DNA of 64,000 bases, from positions 287-64,286 of IMG/VR virus record IMGVR_UViG_3300030329_001359. The stretch is one strand, 5' to 3'. Of this stretch, positions 7,507-15,812 are shown piece after piece (position 1 is the first letter of the stretch; every line of letters starts with the position of its first letter). Below the pieces are notes generated by a model that was not told the DNA's origin, did no database searches, and was given only the letters and a program-made list of their open reading frames with translations. The position numbers were made by a program, and so were the translations under genes. Source of the DNA: a virus.

Positions 7507-9789
7507 CTATTTTTCCTTGACATTAGGCATTCTACCTTGCTCGGTTTCTTTAACATCTCTAGCAACTTCTTTCATGTCCATTTGAAGTTGTTTTCTAGCT
7601 GTATCAAATTCACCTTTCATAAGATTTCTTAATAGCTTTTGTTGAGCCTGTGTATCTAATACACTCTTTTGACTTTCCATACTTCCAGTTCTCACTTTGT
7701 CTTTAATACCTGCTTGTACTAATTGACGTTCTAATGTTTCAATAGTTCCGTCTTTATCTTTTAATGATTCTTCCATTTGTTGCAATTGAGATTGTAATTG
7801 AGAATACAATGACTTTCTTTGTAGTAATTGTTTCTTACCTCGTATGTCTGTTTCAGCAACCATAGCCACATCATCAATAAGACCAGATTGAAACCATCTA
7901 AAATATTCTTCAATCAAAGCCCACCTATTAACAGGGAGCGTTGCCCCAGATACAATTCTTACATCAAACTTAGCAGCTGAATAATCCATCCACTTTCCAA
8001 CAGCTTGTCCATAATCATTATAAATTGGGATATTAATTCTTATTTCTTTTTCTTGCTCTTCAGGGCTTTGACCAGCTTCAGGCTGAACAATTCTAAATAC
8101 CTTATCAATTTGATAGGTTTGTTGAGCAATCTCTTTAAATACTTTTCCTAAATGTTCAAGGGCAGGTTCTACAGTATTACCCATCCAAGCTTTAATTCTT
8201 CTTGTTCCATATTCATCGTTAGCTAATAATCCTCGATATGTCTCAGGTTGCGCTCTTGCAATTCCCATCATTGATGAATGGATACCAGCAATATATTCTA
8301 TATCAGATTTACCTTCCTGAGTAACACTATAGAAAGCATTATTAATACTAGCAGGTAAGACAGGAGTTGGAGGTTGAAACCCCTGCCTATATTTCAATAA
8401 AGCACCTGGAGCGGAAGCATATTGCTCCCATTCTCCTTCGGGTACAGAGCCTTCTTCATATAACCATCTCAAGTTAGAGGCAAGGTTGGCATTATGAAGC
8501 ATTATTTGATGTGCCTTATTTATTTCCTGCTGTTTACCTATTAATGGTGTAACAGCACTCATTGGATAAGGAGTGCCTGTGTATGTGTAAGGGATAGGAA
8601 CGATTGGATATTCTTTTTGATTTAATAAAAACTCATATAAGAATGTATCGTCACCAACACTACATACTAGTTTTATTCTTTCTTCATAGAAGTCAATCGC
8701 TTCAACTATGTTAGCAGCAACTGATTCATTCTTAATTAGAATACCATATTCTTTTTTTGTAATAACCTTTTGTTCAATTCTTGTTGCTCTATCTTGAGCC
8801 ATAGACATTAATTCAGCTCTTTTTTCCTGAACTGCTTGTTCAGCCATTTTCTGAGCACGTTCAATTTCAAGCTTTGCTCTTTCCTCTATTATCTCACCAG
8901 CCTGTAATGCTTCCTGTATTTGTTTCTGTTTTTCTAGTAATTCAACTTCAGTCTCTCTTTGGAACTCTTCAAGTTGAATAGAAACAAGCCTTCTTATTTC
9001 TTCTAACTCTTCTTCTTTAGGAGGTATCTTTATAAATACATTGACGTATGGAATTTTTACCTTTTGGTAACATTCGTAGTATGATACAATATCATCATCT
9101 TCACCCTCTATCGTCAAGCCCATTGTAATATCTTCAGGTAGAATACTATCAGATGTAACAGTATCTCTTTGAGAGTAACTTACTGTCTCAGATTCTCCAC
9201 CTGCATTTTTAATCTTAGCTTTGTACTGAGGAAACATATGCATCAATTGTGTCCTAGCAAGATTTTTTCTAACCATGATAAAGTTAGCATCTCTGAACAA
9301 AAAGTCTCTGCTCATTGGGTCTACAAAAACATCTTGAGGGTCAATTCTTTTAAATAAAACTTCACCCTTTCCTCTATCAGCATCTCTATCAACATCTACA
9401 AAAAAGTAGCCAATACCCTTAGTTAAACTATCTAAGACAATTTGACCATATAAAGATTTACCATTTGAATTGTGCCAAGCGTAATCAGCTATGTCAGAAT
9501 GCACTTGAGCAACATCAGTATCACTTCCTTCTACTCCAACTGCCTTCCATCTAGGATTGTTAGCAGTTACAAAGTATTTCATTGTCTCAACAATTGGAGT
9601 TACCCTGTTAATAGTAAACGTAGGCATTCCAGATTCATTAAGAGTATCTTCTTCTTCCTTGCTAAGTTGTTCGTTTAAATAAAAATCATAAGACTTTTGA
9701 CTTAATGAAGCCCATCTACTTCTATGAGCATTATTAGCTCTATCCCATAACTGTTTATTTATTTGTGCTTTTTGTTTTTGAGTAGCCAT
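7507..9789 (-). CDS. Portal protein (P22-like)
   Basis: 760 residues, close to the size of the P22 portal. The N-terminal region FTINRVTPIVETMKYFV, NPRWKAVGVEGSD and the RIDPQDVFVDPMSRD block are typical of P22-type portals. Residues about 265-340 form a long charged Glu/Gln-rich coiled-coil insertion, and the C-terminal 120 residues are again helical (barrel-like). It forms the dodecameric ring through which DNA is packaged and leaves. It lies after the terminase and lysozyme genes and before the scaffold. Confidence 0.85.
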   Translation of the reverse strand: MATQKQKAQINKQLWDRANNAHRSRWASLSQKSYDFYLNEQLSKEEEDTLNESGMPTFTINRVTPIVETMKYFVTANNPRWKAVGVEGSDTDVAQVHSDIADYAWHNSNGKSLYGQIVLDSLTKGIGYFFVDVDRDADRGKGEVLFKRIDPQDVFVDPMSRDFLFRDANFIMVRKNLARTQLMHMFPQYKAKIKNAGGESETVSYSQRDTVTSDSILPEDITMGLTIEGEDDDIVSYYECYQKVKIPYVNVFIKIPPKEEELEEIRRLVSIQLEEFQRETEVELLEKQKQIQEALQAGEIIEERAKLEIERAQKMAEQAVQEKRAELMSMAQDRATRIEQKVITKKEYGILIKNESVAANIVEAIDFYEERIKLVCSVGDDTFLYEFLLNQKEYPIVPIPYTYTGTPYPMSAVTPLIGKQQEINKAHQIMLHNANLASNLRWLYEEGSVPEGEWEQYASAPGALLKYRQGFQPPTPVLPASINNAFYSVTQEGKSDIEYIAGIHSSMMGIARAQPETYRGLLANDEYGTRRIKAWMGNTVEPALEHLGKVFKEIAQQTYQIDKVFRIVQPEAGQSPEEQEKEIRINIPIYNDYGQAVGKWMDYSAAKFDVRIVSGATLPVNRWALIEEYFRWFQSGLIDDVAMVAETDIRGKKQLLQRKSLYSQLQSQLQQMEESLKDKDGTIETLERQLVQAGIKDKVRTGSMESQKSVLDTQAQQKLLRNLMKGEFDTARKQLQMDMKEVARDVKETEQGRMPNVKEK

Positions 9790-10397
9790 TAAAATTTAAC
9801 CCCGTATCCTTTTTCTCTCATAACCTCATACAGCTTTGGAGCGACAATACTATGTGTATATCCTTCGTCTGTTGTTTTATCTAAATACACATCTTCACCA
9901 GCATGAACTCTATGTTGTTCTTTCATTTTTTGTTTAAATAAATCTTTTCTTGTAGAATGGTGAGTCCATTTTTCAGGGTTTTCCCATTGTATAGCATGAG
10001 AAAGTTCTTCAACAAGGTCTCCTCCAGTATCAACACCTCCCCTTACTTCAACTACATCTTTACCAAATTTAGACTTCCATTTAGACCAAAAAGTTTGTTT
10101 TTTACCAGAATGTTCTCTCATTAAATAGTCTACATCTCTAGGAACAAACTTAGGTTGACGAACTCCTTTAGTTTTTATTTTAGGCTTACCTGCCATTCTC
10201 CATAAATCTTTAACGCCTTCCATTTCATAATTCTGACCTTCTCTTATCCCACCTTTCTCAGTTGAGAACATAATGCTTTTACCCAAAGCTTTATTTATAT
10301 TTTCTTCCCTAGATTCATATAAAAGACCTATTAATGGAGCTTCACCAACTTTATCCATTAAGTTTAAAAATTTTTCCCTACTTGATACTTCAGCCAT
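9789..10397 (-). CDS. Putative metal-dependent peptidase-like protein
   Basis: 202 residues. Residues 130-136 read EELSHAI, followed by a DEGYTHS block at 177-183 (E178, H182). I recall a phage family with an ELSHAxQ motif and a later E-(G/x)-x-A-H-S block that looks like a metal site, but here the second motif is altered (YTHS). Not a canonical HExxH. It overlaps the portal and the lysozyme-like gene by 1 nt each, so it is made with the packaging proteins. Role unknown; a maturation or virion protease is possible. Confidence 0.4.
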   Translation of the reverse strand: MAEVSSREKFLNLMDKVGEAPLIGLLYESREENINKALGKSIMFSTEKGGIREGQNYEMEGVKDLWRMAGKPKIKTKGVRQPKFVPRDVDYLMREHSGKKQTFWSKWKSKFGKDVVEVRGGVDTGGDLVEELSHAIQWENPEKWTHHSTRKDLFKQKMKEQHRVHAGEDVYLDKTTDEGYTHSIVAPKLYEVMREKGYGVKF

Positions 10398-11005
10398 TAA
10401 TCTTTAAGCTTTTTAATATTAATATCATTTTCTGAACCAAATACTCTACCAACGATTGATTTTGCGTTTTTTTTTATATCATTCAAAGCAGCTTCAGCTA
10501 TATTCTTACCTTTGTATTTCATCATATGCCTATCCCATTGTTTAGCTTTCTTTTTATAATCCTTGCTACCAATAGGAGCACCAGCCCAATGTTTTTGCAA
10601 CCAAAGATTCTTAGCACTTCCACTTTCTATAGCTTCTATTATAAGAGGGTCTGAGCCTTTTTTATACCAAAAATCTGCCAATAAAACTTCTTCTTGTTGA
10701 TCTCTTGTTAAGGTCATAGCATTATCTGATTTTTTTGCAGAAGCAACCCAATCTGGTGATTCTAAGCCAAGAGCTTTATATCTATTTTTTACTCTATTTA
10801 AAGCCGTTTGAAATGCTCCAGAACCTTTTCCACCACTAATTTTTGGGTCTGTTTCAAACTGAAAATAACCCCTACCTGGACCACCTCCATGCTGAGGTAT
10901 ATTTTGATTATTAGATTCTACAAATCCTATTTGATTTAACATTCCCTCAATTTGTTCATCTGTCGCATTAAATTTTTCAGCAAATGTTTTTCTTAATGGA
11001 CTCAT
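10397..11005 (-). CDS. Lysozyme-like/SLT transglycosylase-type protein
   Basis: 202 residues from the ATG at 11005, chosen because GGAGG lies six bases upstream; an upstream TTG at 11017 is less likely. IGFVESNNQ (E30) followed by GRGYFQFE (44-51) is the catalytic Glu plus GYxQ pattern of soluble lytic transglycosylase/goose-type lysozyme folds. The gene lies between terminase and portal. It may be a virion-associated wall-cutting enzyme or the endolysin; no other lysin was recognised. No signal peptide. Confidence 0.65.
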   Translation of the reverse strand: MSPLRKTFAEKFNATDEQIEGMLNQIGFVESNNQNIPQHGGGPGRGYFQFETDPKISGGKGSGAFQTALNRVKNRYKALGLESPDWVASAKKSDNAMTLTRDQQEEVLLADFWYKKGSDPLIIEAIESGSAKNLWLQKHWAGAPIGSKDYKKKAKQWDRHMMKYKGKNIAEAALNDIKKNAKSIVGRVFGSENDINIKKLKD

Positions 11006-11397
11006 TATTTCCTCCAAAGAGTTATTGGTTTACTTACTTTAACATTCCAATCGTACCCTGTACCGAATGGACTTTTTGATTTTTTATATCTAAAATCTAC
11101 GCCTATGTCTTTAGGGAGATTAAATTTGGCTCTTCCATGAGTACCTACATCTAATGAAAATTTACCACCAGCTACACCAACCTTCATACCAACTAGGTCT
11201 CTAAGGCTTGATTGCATAAATTTCTCAGGTTCAGGTTCAGGTGAAAGTTTTCTTAAGCTTTCTTTTACAGTTTGATATGAATAAGGAGAAAGGTCTGGTT
11301 TCCCACTTGCACCAGAAAGGATTCTTCCAACATTCCAACTTGTATCAAGTTGAGCAGTTGTAGTTGTATCAGTATATGTTTTACTTGGCTCTGCCAC
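11005..11397 (-). CDS. Hypothetical protein
   Basis: 130 residues, not recognised. The N-terminal half is Thr/Ser/Pro-rich and looks disordered; the C-terminal half (about 70-128) has alternating beta-like strands (GVAGGKFSLDVGTHGRAKFNL, FRYKKS, NVKVSKPITLWRK). The stop codon overlaps the start of the lysozyme-like gene (TAATG), so the two are probably translated together. Confidence 0.5.
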   Translation of the reverse strand: MAEPSKTYTDTTTTAQLDTSWNVGRILSGASGKPDLSPYSYQTVKESLRKLSPEPEPEKFMQSSLRDLVGMKVGVAGGKFSLDVGTHGRAKFNLPKDIGVDFRYKKSKSPFGTGYDWNVKVSKPITLWRK

Positions 11398-11420
11398 AAA
11401 ACCTCCTTAAATGTGACTAA

Positions 11421-12992
11421 TTAAGCAACTATCCAGCTCTTAGGCTTTTTCTTTGGCACATACCAATTTTTGGTATTTTCATCCCTTTCGATATTAGGTG
11501 GAAAAGCATGAAGTTGAGAATAATATAGAGTTTCTATAGTATCATCATGTGCCATTCTCGGTCCGAATGTAATAATTTCGTTAATTAAATCAAACATATT
11601 ATCTCGCACATGAATTGTACCCATGCTAAACCTTCCAGATAGACCAGAATAAACCCTATTCATCTTGTTTGTACCCCCAGGTTTTTCTGGAATAACAGAA
11701 ATATCGAACTTATTAAGCCTTCGTCTTTCTTCATTCAATGCTTGAAATACACTTCTATTCATAGCTACATCTTCAACTGTACTTGATATAGCATGGTACT
11801 TTTGGTGCATTTCCATTATATAATCTACAACACCTTTCTTCCCAGTATTCTCACCCTCTAGTGTCTTTTGACCTATTGTTGGTATAGAACGATGTCGTTC
11901 ATATTCTAGTACATAGAGATTATTTTCTTTGTCAATGGCGATAGCCATGATAACAGAAAAGTCAGACTCTTTAGTATTAATATCAGTAGCAGGGTCGCAA
12001 CCAATAAAAGTATTGACTGGAACTTGTTCGCCACCAATGACAATATAGTTTTGATTTGTCTCTGTGTCGTATTCATAATACCCCTTCCAGTATTTTATGT
12101 GATGTCTTGTCCATAAAGCATCTTCAAGACTCTGAACTTCCATCATATATTCTTGATAGAATTTTGAAGGTTGCCCAGAATCTTGATAGAACTTCTTCTT
12201 TTCTTCCAATTTTGAAGAAGGAAACCAACCTTCCCATAGCGGAGAACCATTAGGTAAAACAGCTTTGTAGGTTATTAGTTTCCAAGCAAATTCTTCATTA
12301 TTGCCTTTAGCCCTCTCATGGTTGATAAGAAGATTGTTGATAAAAGAATCGTAATGCACAGGAGTACCGTTAACACGAAGACGACCAGTATGAGGCTCGA
12401 TTGCAGGATAAACGACAGCAGTAACGAGATTCGCATTTTTATCCCTAGCTTCTCTTGTGATTGTGTTTGCTTCGTGTTCAAAGTCATCAAGTACGATGAG
12501 GTCGTATCGTTTGTGGAGTTTTGCTCCTCCCCGTATGCCCGCGACATTGCTTTTCGAAATGAGTTTGCATCCATTAGATAATTCTACGTCCTCCTCTGTC
12601 CATTTAGAACCTTTAAGTTTACCAAAATAATATGTGAACCTATCATTAAACTCCAGATGATGTTTAATATAGTCCATATTCCCAACACTAAGTTTTTGAG
12701 TGGCGGACACCCAAGCATAAAAAAGCATATCATCTTTAGGACAGAATACAAAGTCTTTGAGGATTGATGCTTTTGTTAAGACAGTCTTCCCGTGACCACG
12801 AGGTAAGATAATAGCTAATTGTTTACAATCTTTGTCGTCAATAGAATCAGCAACCTCATAGTGAAAAAAAGGTGTTTCACTCCTCATAAAGTCATCTGGT
12901 AAGAACAGCTTACCAAAAGAGATAAGGTCTTTATAAGCTAATACTAACGCTTCTTCAGCTTTGTTTATGTTCTGACTGTTTATATTCGCCAT
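11421..12992 (-). CDS. terL: Terminase large subunit
   Basis: 523 residues. Walker A LPRGHGKT at 63-70, Walker B YDLIVLDD at 163-170 with the catalytic acid nearby (E173 or D170), and a GTP coupling motif near 209. The C-terminal RNase H-like nuclease has D333 (FIGCDPATD), E407 (STVEDVA) and D483/D484 (RMAHDD). It is the ATP-driven motor and nuclease that packages the genome. Start ATG at 12992 overlaps the end of the 66-residue gene. Confidence 0.93.
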   Translation of the reverse strand: MANINSQNINKAEEALVLAYKDLISFGKLFLPDDFMRSETPFFHYEVADSIDDKDCKQLAIILPRGHGKTVLTKASILKDFVFCPKDDMLFYAWVSATQKLSVGNMDYIKHHLEFNDRFTYYFGKLKGSKWTEEDVELSNGCKLISKSNVAGIRGGAKLHKRYDLIVLDDFEHEANTITREARDKNANLVTAVVYPAIEPHTGRLRVNGTPVHYDSFINNLLINHERAKGNNEEFAWKLITYKAVLPNGSPLWEGWFPSSKLEEKKKFYQDSGQPSKFYQEYMMEVQSLEDALWTRHHIKYWKGYYEYDTETNQNYIVIGGEQVPVNTFIGCDPATDINTKESDFSVIMAIAIDKENNLYVLEYERHRSIPTIGQKTLEGENTGKKGVVDYIMEMHQKYHAISSTVEDVAMNRSVFQALNEERRRLNKFDISVIPEKPGGTNKMNRVYSGLSGRFSMGTIHVRDNMFDLINEIITFGPRMAHDDTIETLYYSQLHAFPPNIERDENTKNWYVPKKKPKSWIVA

Positions 12993-13155
12993 CTAAATAC
13001 TCTTGAAACTTTTCTTCCAATTCTTGCATCCTAAGAAAATCAACAAATGCTTTTTCAATAATAGTAACTCTATCCAACAATTGAAGCATTGACATTTCAT
13101 AACTACCCATACGCTTCATAAGGTCTCTACGACTAGGTTTATTCTTTCTCTTCAA
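12955..13155 (-). CDS. Small helical protein before terminase, TTG start
   Basis: 66 residues. TTG at 13155 is used because AGGAGA lies seven bases upstream; no ATG has as good a site. Basic N-terminus (KRKNKPSRRD), then a heptad-like stretch from residue 15 to 58 suggesting a coiled coil. The end overlaps the start of the large terminase by 38 nt. Function unknown; could be a terminase partner. Confidence 0.5.
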   Translation of the reverse strand: MKRKNKPSRRDLMKRMGSYEMSMLQLLDRVTIIEKAFVDFLRMQELEEKFQEYLDGEYKQSEHKQS

Positions 13156-13303
13156 CTAAATCTCCTATTACCCAATTCATCATTTTGCAATACTCTGTAG
13201 CATCTTTCCTGTTCTTTGCCCAGAACTTATATCCATTAACAGATTGAAATCTTTGGTAGTCATGCTTCATGTGATAAGGTTGTTTTTTATTTTTCTTTTT
13301 CAT
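13139..13303 (-). CDS. Hypothetical 54-residue protein
   Basis: ATG at 13303 to TAA at 13139. Lys-rich start (MKKKNKKQ) then a compact aromatic/basic part (YQRFQSVNGYKFWAKNRKDATEYC). It fills an otherwise empty stretch between two real genes, and its end overlaps the TTG start of the next gene. No clear ribosome site, so moderate doubt. Confidence 0.4.
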   Translation of the reverse strand: MKKKNKKQPYHMKHDYQRFQSVNGYKFWAKNRKDATEYCKMMNWVIGDLVEEKE

Positions 13304-13368
13304 CGTTTGTCCATGAGAATACTATGTTATCATTTACAATGTAATGAAAAGCCCCTGCTACTGAAGTA

Positions 13369-14160
13369 TTACTCTTCCTCAGCGGCAGGTATTTTATCTT
13401 GTGATATACCACCATTCAACATTTTCCTTTCTGCTTTTTCTAGTTGTTCTGGGGAAAAACCTTGAAACATACCAATCACACCAACCTCTTTTTGTTTCAT
13501 TGTCATTCCTGTTGTTCCTATTATCTTGCCAATCTCCTTAGTGGATTGCAATATTATGTTATCATCTTCACTAAAGTCAGCAAGATGTTTGAGTTTCCGT
13601 AGCACATATTCGTGGTCTAAGCCATTTTCCTTAGCTACATCCATTACTCCTTTTTCTATTTCTTTCACTATACGCTCCTGTTTTAAAAGCACTACAGCCT
13701 TCTTTCTAGCTGTTTTATCGTTATCTTCATTAAAAGCATCCATATAAGCTTTGACTGGTCCGTGTCCAGCAACAACACTTGTTGTAAATAATTTTTCTTT
13801 CTTAGTAGGATTCTTCCTTGTTTTAATATTTGTTTTCTTTCCAATGGTCTTTGAGAATGTATATCTATTCTTATGAGAGCTAAAGTCTGTATCCATCTTT
13901 GTTTTTTCATTTATCAAGAATGTACCAACAATCGTTCTACACCATCCTTTAGAATGTTTATAATTCTTCCTGTCATTTGGATGTGTTATTCCTCCAACCT
14001 TTAATAACTGTACAATTCCTCCGTCATCTGCTTTTACCCAGTCTCCTTCTTTAGCATCTTTCCAGTATTTCACATAAATAGCATCACCACCATTCAGCTT
14101 ATATTCATCTATGTTTTCATACACATAATGCTTTTTTCCTCTTATTGTTCTATATTCCAA
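13369..14160 (-). CDS. terS: Terminase small subunit
   Basis: 263 residues. The C-terminal two thirds (about 110-235) match the small-terminase pattern: T-x-(R/K)-K-x-T-x-K-E, a stretch with AYMDAF, then L-K-x-E-R-I, LRKLKHLADFSED and IGKIIGTTG. The N-terminal 95 residues (KEGDWVKADDGGIVQLL, RTIVGTF, NRYTFSK) form a separate beta-rich domain which I associate with similar proteins of marine phages. It recognises the genome for packaging with TerL. Confidence 0.75.
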   Translation of the reverse strand: MEYRTIRGKKHYVYENIDEYKLNGGDAIYVKYWKDAKEGDWVKADDGGIVQLLKVGGITHPNDRKNYKHSKGWCRTIVGTFLINEKTKMDTDFSSHKNRYTFSKTIGKKTNIKTRKNPTKKEKLFTTSVVAGHGPVKAYMDAFNEDNDKTARKKAVVLLKQERIVKEIEKGVMDVAKENGLDHEYVLRKLKHLADFSEDDNIILQSTKEIGKIIGTTGMTMKQKEVGVIGMFQGFSPEQLEKAERKMLNGGISQDKIPAAEEE

Positions 14161-14374
14161 CTTTCTTCCTCAATTTGCTATTAAGTTTCTCTAGTAACTC
14201 CAACTGCAATACAAGACCATCTATCAAATCAAGTACTGCTTTGTGAGCTTTATACATTTTACCATCAATCTCTATATCTTCTAAGCTTGAACTCTTATTA
14301 ATAGATAACTCTTCTAATACTTTTTCTTGTAACTCTTGTGGTAATAATTCTAAAAATTTTAATGACCTTGCCAT
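14150..14374 (-). CDS. Small helical hypothetical protein
   Basis: 74 residues, Leu/Glu/Lys-rich with heptad spacing, likely a short coiled coil. It overlaps the terminase small subunit start by 11 nt and the upstream zinc-ribbon gene end. AAGGATATT precedes the ATG. Function not recognised; part of the packaging transcript. Confidence 0.5.
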   Translation of the reverse strand: MARSLKFLELLPQELQEKVLEELSINKSSSLEDIEIDGKMYKAHKAVLDLIDGLVLQLELLEKLNSKLRKKVGI

Positions 14375-14562
14375 AATATCCTTGACATCACTTTCTTTAA
14401 CATATATTTTATATTATATATATATATATTATATATACTATATATATCCATTTTTCTTTCTTTGGTTCTTTCTTTCTTTTTGCAGTTCGCACATACTGCC
14501 TTAAATCCAAATTCACTAGTGATAGGCTTATCACAATCTGTACAATGAAATGGCATTGGCAT
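14359..14562 (-). CDS. Small zinc-ribbon protein
   Basis: 67 residues. Residues 7-10 (CTDC) and 24-27 (CANC) make a four-Cys zinc ribbon, followed by KKKERTKERK. The last ~30 residues (IYSIYNIYIYNIKYML) are encoded by an AT microsatellite and are low complexity, so the natural end may be variable. First gene of the minus-strand late block and closest to the divergent control region; could be a transcription or packaging co-factor. Confidence 0.5.
   Translation of the reverse strand: MPMPFHCTDCDKPITSEFGFKAVCANCKKKERTKERKMDIYSIYNIYIYNIKYMLKKVMSRILWQGH
14402..14448. repeat. AT microsatellite
   Basis: An almost pure (AT)n tract of about 47 bases. It lies inside the 3' part of the zinc-ribbon reading frame, 120-160 bases from the divergent control region. 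Easily melted DNA at this place could serve unwinding or promoter opening; no iterons were seen. Confidence 0.7.
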
Positions 14563-14683
14563 ACCCTTAAAATAATGCTATGCCCAGGTGTTTCCAAATA
14601 AAATATTACAAAATGTTATAGGGCTATAAACTCGACCCCAATACCCTAAAATGGATTTTTCACTAAACAAAAAGAGGTTAAAA
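14563..14683. promoter_or_regulatory. Divergent control region between late and early blocks
   Basis: The only head-to-head gap in the window: late genes leave to the left, early genes to the right. It holds a dyad TTATAG-GG-CTATAA at 14616-14629, a possible operator. TATAAA/TATAAC boxes occur on both strands but no convincing -35/-10 pair at correct spacing was found. A TACCCTAAAA sits just upstream of the early side. Promoter assignment is by position. Confidence 0.45.
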
Positions 14684-14887
14684 ATGAATCAACTTATTCA
14701 AATTTTCTTACCAACTGAATGGCGTGGTATTCCTAATGTTCAGCAACCATTTACACTTAACTTGGTTGAGAATGGCGACATGATTGATGTCTACTTTTGG
14801 AAACCATCTGTTGAAGAGAATGGTAAACATTTCTTAAGAGTTCCCAAGAAATCTAAGAAAGCTTTTATTAAGGCTTGCGAGGTGTAA
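14684..14887 (+). CDS. First early gene, hypothetical 67-residue protein
   Basis: The ATG at 14684 is chosen over an in-frame ATG at 14651 because AAAGAGG stands eight bases upstream. Beta-rich start (IQIFLPTEWRG, FTLNLVENGDMIDVYFW) and a basic end (RVPKKSKKAFIKACEV). Not recognised. As the first gene of the early block it is likely to be made soon after entry and could act on the host. Confidence 0.6.
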   Translation: MNQLIQIFLPTEWRGIPNVQQPFTLNLVENGDMIDVYFWKPSVEENGKHFLRVPKKSKKAFIKACEV

Positions 14888-14931
14888 ACCTCGTAGCTGA
14901 GCACGCATAAGAGCAAGTTATTAACAAACAA

Positions 14932-15010
14932 GTGAAGAAGTGAACATAATGTAAGGCATTTACTGATTGCAATCCGTAGATGTCAATACTATTATTAGTA
15001 GCTTCTTCAC
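14932..15010 (+). ncRNA. Structured intergenic element E1 (three-way junction)
   Basis: Closed by GTGAAGAAG/CTTCTTCAC (9 perfect pairs, plus T-G inside). Inside are two hairpins: GTAA-GGCAT-TTAC (14951-14963) and TACTA-TTAT-TAGTA (14987-15000). This makes a three-way junction of 79 nt in a 266-nt spacer. No tRNA T-loop or CCA. No coding sequence seen in it. Confidence 0.4.
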
Positions 15011-15064
15011 ATCACATGGGCAAACACATATATTTGTACAATACAAACAATAAAACTATCTATG

Positions 15065-15118
15065 CTATGGTTTCTCCTAGGACGAGATATAACCAAATTA
15101 GCGGGAGCTATACCATAG
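15065..15118 (+). ncRNA. Structured intergenic element E2
   Basis: Outer stem CTATGGT/ACCATAG (7 pairs) and inner stem CTCC/GGAG (15074-15077 with 15104-15107), 54 nt. It lies in the same spacer as E1, upstream of the 77-residue gene, and is followed by AGGGTAGATAAATAAGGG. Could be an RNA or DNA element. Confidence 0.35.
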
Positions 15119-15153
15119 GGTAGATAAATAAGGGAAATAGCAAGGAAAATAAC

Positions 15154-15387
15154 ATGAGTATTAAAAAAATAAGAGAAGATAAAAATACTATGACTTTTCT
15201 TGAAGATGGCAAAGAAACAACTTACAAAAAAGATTGGACAGATAAAGATGAAGAAGACTATAATGAACACGATAAGTTTGAAAAATCTGTTTCAGTTATA
15301 GTAGATGATTGGGATTCACTACCAAAATGGAAACAAAAATTATACAATAACCAAATGAATAATTACTACAAAGAAAAAAATAAATAG
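15154..15387 (+). CDS. Hypothetical acidic 77-residue protein
   Basis: Start ATG at 15154 with AAGGAAAATAAC upstream. Strongly charged, Asp/Glu/Lys-rich, no Cys and no membrane segment. A short beta start (MTFLEDGKETTYKKDW) is followed by a helical half. Not recognised; small charged early proteins often bind host proteins, but nothing here shows a target. Confidence 0.55.
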   Translation: MSIKKIREDKNTMTFLEDGKETTYKKDWTDKDEEDYNEHDKFEKSVSVIVDDWDSLPKWKQKLYNNQMNNYYKEKNK

Positions 15388-15397
15388 GGAGATAACA

Positions 15398-15541
15398 ATG
15401 GAAATACTACATCACATCAACGTTTATGCAACAGCATTATTCATAATGCAAATGCTAACAATATACATGATGTTCTCACTCTTCAGCTCAGATGGAAAGA
15501 AAGAAGGACACATGAAGAGCTATCTTAAAGGAGATAGATAA
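15398..15541 (+). CDS. Small membrane protein, 47 residues
   Basis: ATG at 15398 after GGGAGATAACA, stop TAA at 15539-15541. One hydrophobic stretch (VYATALFIMQMLTIYMMFSLF, residues 8-28) then a charged tail (SSDGKKEGHMKSYLKGDR). Predicted single-pass inner-membrane protein with a cytoplasmic tail. The ribosome site and absence of a competing frame support it. Confidence 0.5.
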   Translation: MEILHHINVYATALFIMQMLTIYMMFSLFSSDGKKEGHMKSYLKGDR

Positions 15542-15551
15542 CAACTAACAG

Positions 15552-15581
15552 CACAGGGGAATCTTAATTGATTCCCTTGTG
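15552..15581 (+). other. 12-bp hairpin E3
   Basis: CACAGGGGAATC/GATTCCCTTGTG, 12 pairs with one G-U, loop TTAATT. Fills a 67-nt spacer between two small early genes. Not followed by a T-run, so an RNase III-type site or mRNA stabiliser is more likely than a terminator. Confidence 0.5.
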
Positions 15582-15608
15582 TAATCACAATAGTGAAGGG
15601 AAATAAAA

Positions 15609-15794
15609 ATGAATAACAAAGAAATATTGAGCTTATATCCACAATATATTAATACACCTTTATCTGTAATCAGAGAAGGTGGCGAAACTATTATAGAATG
15701 GACAACCACTAAGGTAAAAAATAAAGAAGAAGAAAAAGATATTATAGAATCATCAATAGATTTTCTCATGAAAAATAATATAAAACTGTATTAA
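15609..15794 (+). CDS. Hypothetical 61-residue protein
   Basis: ATG at 15609 after GAAGGGAAATAAA. N-terminal beta part (YPQYINTPLSVIREGGETIIEWTTTKV) and Lys/Glu-rich helical end. Not recognised. Its start is supported by the ribosome site, and the next gene follows after a GGGGG-containing 18-nt spacer. Confidence 0.5.
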   Translation: MNNKEILSLYPQYINTPLSVIREGGETIIEWTTTKVKNKEEEKDIIESSIDFLMKNNIKLY

Positions 15795-15812
15795 AACAAT
15801 AGGGGGATAACA

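Noticed and set aside
12275-12574. 99-residue minus frame inside the large terminase
   Set aside because: Shadow frame within a well-supported TerL; low-complexity hydrophobic product.
14409-14597. 62-residue minus frame over the zinc-ribbon gene
   Set aside because: Other frame of the same DNA; it lacks the CxxC pairs and its product ends in the AT repeat.
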